64,000 nt of DNA, taken from contig NZ_JAFMSU010000003.1 of NCBI RefSeq assembly GCF_017916365.1, positions 1,240,001 through 1,304,000 of the forward strand, given 5' to 3'. The stretch comes from Rufibacter roseolus. Its GTDB lineage: Bacteria > Bacteroidota > Bacteroidia > Cytophagales > Hymenobacteraceae. The position numbers and the translations under genes are program-made. The notes under the pieces were generated by a model that saw nothing but the letters and a program-made list of their open reading frames with translations, did not search any database and was not told the DNA's origin. Positions 42,899 through 50,995 of this stretch are shown piece by piece; position 1 is the first letter of the stretch; every line of letters begins with the position of its first letter.

Positions 42899-44018
42899 AG
42901 TAAATACGCTCTTTTGGGAAAGAGTCTGCTTGTCTACCACCCCTGAAAATGTAAAAGCCCTAAGTGCTTTCCGGATTGTGGTAGGCCTTTTTATGCTAGC
43001 CATCTACGTACCTAGTTTTAGTTGGATCGCAGGGGCTCCCCAGGCACTCTTCACTCCTCCTTTGCTCAGCTTAGCCAACCTCTTTGGCGGGTTTCCGGCA
43101 CCAACCTTTTTCTACCTGCTAGACGGCGTGGTCCTGCTCAGCTTGGTTTGCTTCACAATTGGAGTCAAGGCAAGAATCTCTACCCTGGTTTTTCTTCTTG
43201 CCTGCCTTATTGGGTTGAGTTTCAACTTCTCCTTCGGGAAAATAGACCACTCCATCCTGATCTATTCCTTACTGCTATGCATGTCTTTCTCCGGTTGGGG
43301 AAGACACTTAGCGGTGCTCCCAGACAAAGCATCAAGGTTTGACTCTCCTTCCAAAAGTCTCTCTTTGCTTAGCATCTTACTCTGCTTTGCTATGTTCTCG
43401 GCAGGTTTTGAAAAGGCACTCAGTTGGCTAGACTTTGATCCCACAAAAAACGGGTTTCTGGGATGGTTCAATGACGGATATTATACCCTTGACCGGCATT
43501 ATCTCTTAGCGGACTATGTCAACTACTTCCCGCCTTTGTTGCTAGAGGTCTTTGACTATACAGCCGTAGTTTTTGAATTGTCCCCGTTGTTCTTTCTTCT
43601 CCACTCCCGGAAAGCGTGGCGGCTGTGGCTCCTCATTGCCTGCACCTTTCATGTAACCAACACGTTTTTGCTCAACATCCCTTTCATCGCCAACAGCATG
43701 GTGTACCTCGCCTTCACCGATTTCACCTGGCTTTATGAAAAAATGAGCAATTTACTCAAACGGTCCTATGTAAAAGCCCTTGGGACCGGCGCCATTGTAC
43801 TTCTGCTCATCATGCGAGGAAAGGAAGCTTATTATCTGGACACTTCCGCTGCCCTCTTATCCCCAAGTGACAAGACAGAACTGAAACTTTATTTAGGCCT
43901 CCTGCTTTGGATCTTTGCCATCATTTTAATCGCCAGAAGCCTGCTCCACCGACGGCCCACCGCAACCATCAGAGAGCCTAACAAGGAGATAGTTCCTGTT
44001 TTGGAGCCACAGTTTTAA
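42870..44018 (+). CDS. HTTM-domain membrane protein, gamma-carboxylase-like
   Basis: 382 residues with about eight membrane helices. The N-terminal two thirds match the HTTM (horizontally transferred transmembrane) domain, related to vitamin K-dependent gamma-carboxylase: ALSAFRIVVGLFMLAIYV, LLDGVVLLSLVCFTIGVKAR and FSFGKIDHSILIYSLLLCMSFSGWG. Full carboxylases have a large extra lumenal domain that is absent here, so enzymatic activity is uncertain. Ends in a charged cytosolic tail. Coupled to the upstream anchored protein; terminated by a strong hairpin at the left border of the integrated element. Confidence 0.82.
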   Translation: MKTLYAWTNKVNTLFWERVCLSTTPENVKALSAFRIVVGLFMLAIYVPSFSWIAGAPQALFTPPLLSLANLFGGFPAPTFFYLLDGVVLLSLVCFTIGVKARISTLVFLLACLIGLSFNFSFGKIDHSILIYSLLLCMSFSGWGRHLAVLPDKASRFDSPSKSLSLLSILLCFAMFSAGFEKALSWLDFDPTKNGFLGWFNDGYYTLDRHYLLADYVNYFPPLLLEVFDYTAVVFELSPLFFLLHSRKAWRLWLLIACTFHVTNTFLLNIPFIANSMVYLAFTDFTWLYEKMSNLLKRSYVKALGTGAIVLLLIMRGKEAYYLDTSAALLSPSDKTELKLYLGLLLWIFAIILIARSLLHRRPTATIREPNKEIVPVLEPQF

Positions 44019-44065
44019 AGCAATGAGAAGAACTTTATACAATCCAGGCTTCCTTGAACTTAGCT

Positions 44066-44114
44066 AAAACAAAGAGGCCCCGTAAGCTTGAACTTACGGG
44101 GTCTCTTTGTTTTA
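44066..44114. terminator. Terminator of the HTTM gene at the element border
   Basis: AAAACAAAGAGGCCCCGTAAG / CTTACGGGGTCTCTTTGTTTT, 21-bp arms with one mismatch and a 6-nt loop. In the uninterrupted chromosome it would also have ended the leftward tRNA-Leu transcript. Confidence 0.85.
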
Positions 44115-44120
44115 GTGTTC

Positions 44121-44146
44121 GTACCAGGAGCGGGTACACAACCCGC
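44121..44146. other. attL of the integrated element
   Basis: Identical to the tRNA-Leu 3' end over GTACCAGGAGCGGG and over AACCCGC, with five differing bases between (TACAC against AATCG). Confidence 0.75.
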
Positions 44147-44169
44147 TAACATAGGAAAACAACAATAAA

Positions 44170-44207
44170 TAAAAACCGCTTTAAAATATGTTTTAAGGCG
44201 GTTTTTC
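44170..44207. terminator. Hairpin inside the left end of the element
   Basis: AAAAACCGCTTTAAAA / TTTTAAGGCGGTTTTT around TATG with one mismatch; T and A runs flank it. Confidence 0.65.
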
Positions 44208-44257
44208 ACTTTTCAGCTCCTTTCTATTTTCTCTTACTTTCCCTTGTTTTAGTAAAT

Positions 44258-44290
44258 TTTGTTACCAGTTTGTTACTCGTTTGTTACTCG
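44258..44290. repeat. Left arm-type integrase sites
   Basis: Three near-identical units in tandem: TTGTTACCAG, TTTGTTACTCG and TTTGTTACTCG. The same unit pair occurs at the right end of the element (50918-50939), as expected for integrase arm sites. Confidence 0.65.
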
Positions 44291-44342
44291 CTTCAATTCC
44301 TTTTATTATATTAGATAACAAAGGAAAACAAAGGGGTAAGAA

Positions 44343-45429
44343 GTGAAAAAAGCAGCTAACAAAGAACCTGTAAGGCTTAGGGAGAAAAAGCTAAGCAGCG
44401 GTAACATAAGCCTGTACTTAGATTATTACAAAGCAGGAGAAAGACAGTATGAGTTTTTAAAGCTCTATTTGATAGCAAAACCTAAGAACCCGCTAGATAA
44501 AGAGGCAAATCAGGCCAACTTAGAGCTAGCTCAACGCATCAAAGCTAAAAGAACAGAAGAGGCCCTGATGGGTACTTTTGACTTACAGGCAAAGAGCCTG
44601 AGCCATACAGATTTCATAAAGTTCTACCAGGCATACATTACCCATTACACCAAAAAAGATAACCGAGTACTGAGTGCCACCCTTAAGAAATTCCAAGCTT
44701 ACCTATTGGAAAGGTTTGATAAGGAAAAGCTAGCCTGTAAAGACCTTACCCAAAATCTGATTATTGGCTTCAAGGACTATTTGGAAACCCACCATACAGG
44801 AGAGGGGCCCCTCACCTACTTCAACCGGTTCAGGAAAGTAGTAAAGCATGGCATTAGGGAAAACCTATTCCCAAAGAATCCGCTGCCTGAAAACCTGAAA
44901 TTTAAAAGCGGGGGCATGACTAAAGGAGTGCTGAGCCTGGAAGAGATAAAGCTCCTATCAAATACACCATGCGGCAGCGATACCATCAAGCGGGCCTTTC
45001 TCTTTGCCTGCAATACCGGCCTGAGGTTTGGCGACATCAGAGCTCAAATGGCAGGATATAAGCAATACTGAGCTAACCCTAAGGCAAAGCAAAACCCAGG
45101 AGGTGAACAGGCTTAGGCTTAACCACAACGCCTTAAAACTCATAGGAGAGAAAGCCGGCCCTAAAGATCTAATTTTCCCTTTGCCCTCTTTTAATGGCTC
45201 AGCTAAAACTATCAAGAATTGGGCAACCAGGGCCGGTATAGAAAAACGCATTACATGGCACAGTGCCAGGCATTCCTTTGCTACCAATATCCTGCTGTTA
45301 GGCTATGACATCAAAACCCTTTCTCAGCTTTTAGGGCATACCTCTATTAAGCATACACAAAAGTACCTCAGCATTGCAGATGAGAGAAAGGGCCAGGCGG
45401 TTAACGCCTTACCTGACTTAAACTATTAG
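44343..45429 (+). pseudogene. Tyrosine integrase, frameshifted
   Basis: Phage-type integrase split into two frames. The first part (44343-45071) holds the N-terminal SAM-like core-binding domain and the catalytic-domain start with the first Arg (ACNTGLRFGDI). The second (to 45429) continues with SELKWQDI, the conserved Lys region (SKTQEVNRLRL), HSARHSFATNILLLG (His-x-x-Arg) and the nucleophile Tyr in LGHTSIKHTQKYLSI. Restoring D-I-S-E-L-K-W needs 2 nt at about 45037-45039 (ATC[TC]AGAG), so a 2-nt loss, perhaps of one TC unit, probably inactivated it. Sequencing error or recoding remain possible. It would recombine the att sites in tRNA-Leu. Confidence 0.85.
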
Positions 45430-45431
45430 AT

Positions 45432-46268
45432 ATGGAAGATAAAATCTCTCTTGAATTAAAGAATGTAGAGACTGGAGCAAAACTCATTGTCGATATCAAA
45501 TCTAGTGATGTTGCTTATAAGCTTCAACCTTTACTTGTAAGGTATAGCCAATGGTTTGAAGAGCAAGTGAGTAAGTTAAAACCAGAGTTTGAGGAAATCA
45601 AAGAAGGGATAAACCTGTGGCTTGTAGATAACTACAGAATCAATCCCACTACAAAAGATTTTGCTAATTGGTTTATACTCAACAAAGTGGGTAGTTATGA
45701 AATTGTTTTTGAAGGAACCAGCAACTTCAAAACAGGTGAATTATATCCCGAAGTGAAAATACATTTCAAATTTCCTGATCTTGACAAGATAGAGACTCCC
45801 TCAGTTCTTGAAAAAGATTTACACAGTTTCTGTTACTGGAAGCAGCAAAAGCAAGAAGCTTTAAATAAGGAAATATTAAGTAAGAATAGGTTGAAAACTC
45901 TTAAAGGGGTTACATATAAATGGAAAGGGAATCCTGAAGAATTAGTACCGCTTTACAGTCAACTTGTAAAAGGAGGATTTTTGCCAAATAATACTGATCA
46001 GGATAACTTTCAAGCTTTATTCACTGGGAAGCCCATGAATAGCATACAGCCTATTATATGGCTGGAGAACATAAACCTTCTGGCCTATCTGCTTAATCAA
46101 CTTCAAGGCAATAAGAAGATTCCACTTAGTGACAATCTTTGGAGTATTGCAGAGTCTTGTTTTAAAGACATAAAAAATTTAAAGCAAGCCAAGCAGAACT
46201 ATTTAAATAATAGCGTATCTAAGCCTGATGGTTTTGAGCTTATTGATAATATAATAAACTCCTTATAA
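45432..46268 (+). CDS. Mobile-element protein of unknown function, RteC-like C terminus
   Basis: 278 residues, starting 2 bp after the integrase stop, so likely on the same message. Unknown function. The N-terminal half is a mixed alpha/beta region (KNVETGAKLIVDIKSSDVAYKL). The C-terminal region, YKWKGNPEELVPLYSQLVKGGFLPNNTDQDNFQALFTGKPM followed by WLENINLLAYLLNQL, resembles in pattern a small C-terminal module found in RteC-type and other mobile-element proteins of Bacteroidota. Very AT-rich compared with the surrounding chromosome. A role in regulating excision is possible but not shown. Confidence 0.7.
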   Translation: MEDKISLELKNVETGAKLIVDIKSSDVAYKLQPLLVRYSQWFEEQVSKLKPEFEEIKEGINLWLVDNYRINPTTKDFANWFILNKVGSYEIVFEGTSNFKTGELYPEVKIHFKFPDLDKIETPSVLEKDLHSFCYWKQQKQEALNKEILSKNRLKTLKGVTYKWKGNPEELVPLYSQLVKGGFLPNNTDQDNFQALFTGKPMNSIQPIIWLENINLLAYLLNQLQGNKKIPLSDNLWSIAESCFKDIKNLKQAKQNYLNNSVSKPDGFELIDNIINSL

Positions 46269-46396
46269 GTTCTTTACCTATCCTTTACCGGTAAATAGCG
46301 GTCCATTCTTTTCCTTTACTTCTTTGCTGAACTTTACCCTCGTTAACAGCATAAGGATAGCGCTATCCATTTCTCTAACTTTTAATAAGGACAGAA

Positions 46397-46699
46397 ATGG
46401 ATCTACAACAATTAGATGCAAGGCTACAGAATATTGAGTCTTTACTCCTTGCCCAAAAAACAGTACTGACCTTTGAGGAGGTGTCAGCTTATACCGGATT
46501 GTCTAAAAGCTATCTGTATAAGCTAACCTCGGCAGCAGGCATTCCCCACTTTAAGCCCCAAGGCAAGCACATCTACTTCAGCAAGGCTGAGCTAGACCAA
46601 TGGCTGCAAAGAAACCTTAGCGGGCCCTTAGATGCTTCAAGCATAGAAGAGCAAGCAGAGACTTACATTACTCTAAAGAAAATGGGAGGTGTAAGATGA
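46397..46699 (+). CDS. Excisionase-like helix-turn-helix protein
   Basis: 100 residues. A short N-terminal helix (LDARLQNIESLLLAQ), then a winged-helix domain of the excisionase/MerR type: LTFEEVSAYTGLSKSYLYKLTSAAGIPHFKPQGKHIYFSKAELDQWL (given here as the family's usual HTH plus wing; about residues 23-70). These proteins bind DNA near attachment sites and direct the integrase to excise, or regulate element genes. The stop overlaps the next start by ATGA, so the two are translationally coupled. Confidence 0.85.
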   Translation: MDLQQLDARLQNIESLLLAQKTVLTFEEVSAYTGLSKSYLYKLTSAAGIPHFKPQGKHIYFSKAELDQWLQRNLSGPLDASSIEEQAETYITLKKMGGVR

Positions 46700-47229
46700 T
46701 AGCTGCATACTACCGGTTTGAGGTTCTGTCAGACAGACTAAAAGAATTAAACAAAATCAGGAGTAAGGCTAGATTAGACTGCATTGCCCATACTAATGTA
46801 AGAGGTTATACAGGATTGACAGATTTTGTCAATTGCAAAGGGCAAATAGCTTTCTATAAAACACCGGCAAAGGAGTTTGTAAAGGCAGACAAAAGAAGAA
46901 TAGCCGAGTGGAGCCTAACAAATGGTAACCTTAACTTCTCAAGTATTTATTTTGAGGATATTGATTATCCTGAATGCGGCTATGGTTACCCTAATGCCAA
47001 CAGACTGCTAGCCAATGGAAGCCCTAATCCCCTATTTTCATTTAGGAATGACTGTTACCTATTCCTTACCAATCCAGATCTAAGCCAAATAGAGATACTG
47101 GTTATTACTGGAGGGAGAAACCTAGTCAATCTATACTACCAACGATTGATAGATGGGGATATTGATCAAGAGGTGCAGACGCTTAGGCAACAAGCAAAGC
47201 CATTCTATGACTATGGAAGTGCTATATAG
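46696..47229 (+). CDS. Hypothetical protein of the integrative element
   Basis: 177 residues, no family recognised. Its start codon overlaps the stop of the HTH gene. It is rich in Tyr and Asn, has an even alpha/beta pattern with no signal peptide or membrane segment, and shows no nucleotide-binding or metal motif. Lying between the excisionase and the replication protein, it may support replication or copy control, but there is no direct evidence. Confidence 0.65.
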   Translation: MIAAYYRFEVLSDRLKELNKIRSKARLDCIAHTNVRGYTGLTDFVNCKGQIAFYKTPAKEFVKADKRRIAEWSLTNGNLNFSSIYFEDIDYPECGYGYPNANRLLANGSPNPLFSFRNDCYLFLTNPDLSQIEILVITGGRNLVNLYYQRLIDGDIDQEVQTLRQQAKPFYDYGSAI

Positions 47230-47264
47230 CAAGTGGTACACTACTACATTTTTTGTCAAGAGAG

Positions 47265-48188
47265 ATGCTGGATACAGTACACCTTAGACTAAGCCAGGAA
47301 CAGGCGGGCAGTAACCTAAGGGACTGCCTGCCCTACCTTACCGAGCTCTCAGAAACCTGCAAAGAAGATGGGCAGGTATACTTCACCGGCCACCTAAACA
47401 ACTGCAGAGCCTACCTGTCAGAAAGCGGGCTCTTTATCAAAGGCAGCCTGCCCAAGTTCTACTTAGGCGACAACCTGCATACCCTGAACAGGAGCGACAG
47501 CAGAAGGGCATTTGAAATGATGGAAGATACCCTGCACTTGCCAGTCAGGAAGGCAACCGTTACCAGGGTAGATGCAGGCTTGAATCTGATGACTGATTAT
47601 AAGCCAGAGCTCTACTATCCTTATCTAGGCCCCAGCAGCTACTACCAGCGCCTAACCCAGCCCAAAAGCATAAGCTATAAGAACGGGTTAAGGCTAAAGC
47701 AATTCTACAATAAGATAGCTGAGAGCAAAAGCAAGGGCGGGCCTATACCTGCCATTTACCAAGGCAGAAACGTGCTGAGGTATGAGGTAAGCTATATGCA
47801 ACGCCTACCTAAGCAGTTTAACCAAGCCCTGATCACACCGGCCACCCTGACAGAGGAAGGCTTCTACATGGGCTTGATTGATAAAGTATTGCAGGAGTAT
47901 GAGGTAATTCAAAAAGTAGGACTGATAAACATGGACACATCTAAAATAAAATCACCCAAAGATTACCTAAAGCAGGTCTTAGCCTTAACCATACAAGAAA
48001 AGGGCTTGGATGCTTTCCTGCACCATGTAGACCTGCTCAGAGAACTGGACACCTTTGATAAGCCAGAATACTACTCTAGGCTAAGGACAGAGATAAAGAG
48101 GCTTTCCAAAGGCCCAGCAGCAGACACCCCTGAACTGATACAGGAGCTTAACAAGAAAGTAGCCAGAGTAAAGCAGAATTACAGGTAA
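47265..48188 (+). CDS. Phage/plasmid-type replication initiator
   Basis: 308 residues from the ATG at 47265; an in-frame TTG lies 12 bp upstream. The start MLDTVHLRL mirrors the MIDTIKLR-like start of Bacteroidota phage/plasmid replication proteins related to gene II protein of filamentous phages. Further matches are TVTRVDAGLNLMT, the short FYNKIAE element and LRYEVSYMQRL, which correspond to RxD, YDK-x-E and LRxEv motifs of that family. Such proteins nick one strand at an origin for rolling-circle replication. The catalytic Tyr cannot be fixed by eye. Suggests the element can replicate after excision (inference). Confidence 0.7.
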   Translation: MLDTVHLRLSQEQAGSNLRDCLPYLTELSETCKEDGQVYFTGHLNNCRAYLSESGLFIKGSLPKFYLGDNLHTLNRSDSRRAFEMMEDTLHLPVRKATVTRVDAGLNLMTDYKPELYYPYLGPSSYYQRLTQPKSISYKNGLRLKQFYNKIAESKSKGGPIPAIYQGRNVLRYEVSYMQRLPKQFNQALITPATLTEEGFYMGLIDKVLQEYEVIQKVGLINMDTSKIKSPKDYLKQVLALTIQEKGLDAFLHHVDLLRELDTFDKPEYYSRLRTEIKRLSKGPAADTPELIQELNKKVARVKQNYR

Positions 48189-48224
48189 TTGTTTATAAAC
48201 CGGATCCGCCTACTACATTAAACC

Positions 48225-48258
48225 TTCAATTATTCATTATATTAATTGAATGATTGAA
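48225..48258. repeat. Inverted repeat behind the replication gene
   Basis: TTCAATTATTCA and TGAATGATTGAA, 12-bp arms with one mismatch and a 10-bp AT spacer, 37 bp after the stop. It could be a terminator, an operator or part of an origin. Confidence 0.45.
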
Positions 48259-48291
48259 ACACTTAACTACTCCACCAACAATAAGTAGTCT

Positions 48292-48873
48292 ATGCCAAAT
48301 CTTGCAGACATAAAAGATCAATTCATTGGAGGAAGAATTCCCTATGCAGTTCTCCTTGGTTTAAAGGAATGGAAAAGTAAGAGAGAAGAAATTATTAGAA
48401 GAGAGCACAATACTTGTGAGAAGTGCAAAACCTATTGTATAGAAGAATGGATGCCTACTTTTAATGGGCTGGTTACCATATATCAACCTGTTATATGGGA
48501 AGAAGTAGAAATAGAATTGCCAATAACTTCTACTTCTGGTATAGAAGTAGATGATACTTATACAACTATTACCATCCAGCCGGTTACCCAAGAAGATCCT
48601 CACATTGCCCAAATCCATCATACTTACTATTTAAAGAATAGGCATCCTTGGCAATACCCTAATGAAAGCCTGATGCTTGTATGCCATAAGTGCCATTATG
48701 AAATACATAAGGAAGAAGTGATAAAGGTATATGAGAATGCAGACTTTGGTTTCTATACAAACCTGACACCTTGTAGTAAATGCTTAGGAACAGGATATCT
48801 ACCAGAATATGATTATCATAAAGATGGTGTATGTTTTGAATGCAATGGTTCCCGATTTACAGAATGGCAATAG
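48292..48873 (+). CDS. HNH-like protein with C-terminal zinc ribbon
   Basis: 193 residues. CEKCK at about 42-46 and CHKCHYEIH at about 130-138 supply metal-binding Cys; HIAQIHHTYYLKNRHPWQYPNESLMLVCHKCH has the His-Asn-like spacing of HNH nucleases, with the His pair and an Asn/Glu between. A second cysteine module, CSKCLGTGYLPEYD...CFECNGSRF, resembles a DnaJ-type zinc ribbon (CxxCxGxG). Probably a DNA-binding or nicking enzyme of the element; the first catalytic His is present, but activity is not certain. AT-rich. Confidence 0.7.
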   Translation: MPNLADIKDQFIGGRIPYAVLLGLKEWKSKREEIIRREHNTCEKCKTYCIEEWMPTFNGLVTIYQPVIWEEVEIELPITSTSGIEVDDTYTTITIQPVTQEDPHIAQIHHTYYLKNRHPWQYPNESLMLVCHKCHYEIHKEEVIKVYENADFGFYTNLTPCSKCLGTGYLPEYDYHKDGVCFECNGSRFTEWQ

Positions 48874-49002
48874 TCGTTATATAATTTATATTTACCCTGA
48901 TAACCAATGACTTATACCTCAAAAAGCGGTTATATTATAGCTTAATATAGTTCATATTCCTTAAGGATTTAGGTTTCAGATTTCACCCTTAACTCAGGCG
49001 AT

Positions 49003-49593
49003 ATGCCAAGACACTCCACATCACCAACCCTATTAGATGATGTTAAAACAATAACTATCACCAACCTCAAAAAATGGGAGTACCTAAAGCCCGACAGCCA
49101 CAGAAGCGGGGTTATTACCTGGAGTTGGAACGGCCAAAAGACTTCCAGCATAAGCATTGCAGTCAATATCATATCCAGCAGCCCCTACATGGAGCTCAGC
49201 TATACCTGCAATGGAACGCCCTATGATTATAAGGTGCAGCTAACCCAACGGCCGGCCAACATCGGGAGAGGGCATGTATGGTATTTCATTTGCCCACATA
49301 CCCAGAAGCTATGCAGAACCCTGTACATGGTAGGGAACAGGTTTCTGCACCGGCTCGCCTATACCGGCTGCCTGTATGAATCACAAACCCTGAGCCACAA
49401 TAACAGGAACCTGCACCGGCTGCTGGATAAAGTCTTTGGCACTGATAAGCTTTATGAACAGTTATACAGCAAACACTTTAAAAGCCACTATGCTGGCAAG
49501 CCTACTAAGCGGTTTCTAACAATCCAAGAGAAACTCAAGCAAGCAGAAGGAATAAACTATGCTGAAGTTGAAAAGCTGATTTCCTGTATATAG
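49003..49593 (+). CDS. Hypothetical mobile-element protein, zinc-ribbon remnant
   Basis: 196 residues. The central part, GRGHVWYFICPHTQKLCRTLYMVGNRFLHRLAYTGCLYESQ, follows the layout of a protein family of mobile elements with RxWFxCP-x-CGRR...YFxCRxCYxLxYESQ, but here several of the zinc-binding Cys are replaced. The N-terminal part is beta-rich (GVITWSWNGQKTSSISIAVNI), and the C-terminal 60 residues are helical. Function unknown. Last plus-strand gene of the element. Confidence 0.65.
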   Translation: MPRHSTSPTLLDDVKTITITNLKKWEYLKPDSHRSGVITWSWNGQKTSSISIAVNIISSSPYMELSYTCNGTPYDYKVQLTQRPANIGRGHVWYFICPHTQKLCRTLYMVGNRFLHRLAYTGCLYESQTLSHNNRNLHRLLDKVFGTDKLYEQLYSKHFKSHYAGKPTKRFLTIQEKLKQAEGINYAEVEKLISCI

Positions 49594-49750
49594 CGCTAGA
49601 CTTTCCTACACTAAGGTAGGGCATGGCAAATCTCTAGCAGACCTAGACAAGTAACCGCAAGGCTAGCAAAACTTTCATTATGCCATAATGGACTTAAAGG
49701 GGGTAAGTTCAATCCCTTAAAACGGGGGACTTGTTTACCTGATGAGCCCA

Positions 49751-50746
49751 CTATCCCATGCCAAACAGATACTTATTAATAAGCTTAATTCTCGTCATCT
49801 GCACCAATGCACCTGCAAAAATTAGCTCACATATGCAGAGAACTACATAAAAGCGAGTTAAATCTTCTGTTCCAACAAATAATCTCACAACAATTATTGG
49901 GACAACATGCCAAAGGTAAAACCCTAAAGAATTCACCCCAACCCATTCTATCCATCCAGAGCGGGGAAGCAGACCTTTCCTAGAAATTTTTATTGAGACC
50001 CTAAGTAAAACAAGGTTAAACAGGAAGAAAAGAGGAATACTGGCAATTTTGCTTGGGTAATAGAATAATAATAGGGTTCCTATAGCTCCAACCAAAGCCA
50101 TGCCTACATCTAGCCTCAGATAAGATAATAATGGCTTAGATCTAAGGTAAATCCCAAACACAAAGAACACATAGAAAAAAGGTCTAAAGGTATAAAGCAC
50201 AAGATCTATTACTTTTCCCAGGACAGGTATCTTGAAGTATAAAGCAGGATACTCTTTGAGCACCAAAGAAGCGATAGAAATGACACAACTCAAAACCAAA
50301 AGCTTTTCAACTGATACTCTTACCTTTCCTGCAATCCAGGTCACCAATATCCAACTTAGGAACCCGGGAATAAACCACAGATGGTAATATGGCTTTATGA
50401 ACGAATCAAAAGTAAGCTTAAGCAAATCCTCGCTTGGGAGGTTCACCAGGTTTACTAGAGGAATATAAACCAAGACAGCAACAACCCATGGAACAATAAC
50501 CCTGAAAAGATACTTTAAGATAATTTCTTTCAATGAGGCAAAGCCACACTTAGAGTAGTTGAACAGGTACCCACTGATGCCAATAAATAAAGGCATGTGG
50601 AAACTGTAGATGATATACCTACAAACATTGTCATAAAGGGTGCCCTGGAGCACATGGCCTATAATCACAAACAAGATCAAACCCCCTTTTAGCAAATCTA
50701 TATTACTTTGCCTTTGAGAGCCTTCTTTCAGTATAACCGTACTCAT
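49751..50746 (-). CDS. Acyltransferase family 3 membrane protein
   Basis: 331 residues from the ATG at 50746. Ten or so membrane helices; the N-terminal NIDLLKGGLILFVIIGHVL with its conserved His and SFHMPLFIGISGYLF are diagnostic of the OafA/NodX acyltransferase group, which adds acyl (often acetyl) groups to surface sugars. It is on the opposite strand to the other element genes, at the right end, and is probably cargo. Changing the cell surface could affect phage adsorption or host interaction (inference). Confidence 0.85.
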   Translation of the reverse strand: MSTVILKEGSQRQSNIDLLKGGLILFVIIGHVLQGTLYDNVCRYIIYSFHMPLFIGISGYLFNYSKCGFASLKEIILKYLFRVIVPWVVAVLVYIPLVNLVNLPSEDLLKLTFDSFIKPYYHLWFIPGFLSWILVTWIAGKVRVSVEKLLVLSCVISIASLVLKEYPALYFKIPVLGKVIDLVLYTFRPFFYVFFVFGIYLRSKPLLSYLRLDVGMALVGAIGTLLLFYYPSKIASIPLFFLFNLVLLRVSIKISRKGLLPRSGWIEWVGVNSLGFYLWHVVPIIVVRLFVGTEDLTRFYVVLCICELIFAGALVQMTRIKLINKYLFGMG

Positions 50747-50917
50747 AATGCATTGCAAAAATCAACCTTCTGGGAAGCAAAATATCCACATAAGAGGATG
50801 CAGGAAATTAAGTTATCCAAAAACAAAGTCTCTGTTACAGATAGGCAAATGGGAAACAGACACAGCACTTAGGAATAAACTTCCTTAAAGTTATCTACCC
50901 TTTAAATCCAAGTAAAA

Positions 50918-50939
50918 CTTGTTACTGGTTTGTTACTCG
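50918..50939. repeat. Right arm-type integrase sites
   Basis: CTTGTTACTGG and TTTGTTACTCG, matching the repeats at 44258-44290 in sequence and orientation. Confidence 0.65.
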
Positions 50940-50945
50940 CCAAAC

Positions 50946-50984
50946 AAAAAAGCCCTGTAAATAATTGATTTACAGGGCTTTATA
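50946..50984 (-). terminator. tRNA-Leu terminator inside the element
   Basis: AAAGCCCTGTAAAT / ATTTACAGGGCTTT around a short loop. On the minus strand it is followed by TTTTTTG, 13 bp beyond the mature tRNA 3' end. The element therefore supplies a new terminator for its target tRNA. Confidence 0.75.
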
Positions 50985-50995
50985 ATAATTAATAA

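Noticed and set aside
45025-45071. Programmed frameshift in the integrase
   Set aside because: No slippery heptamer, rare-codon or stimulatory hairpin at the junction; a 2-nt loss of a TC unit explains the data more simply, though recoding is not ruled out.
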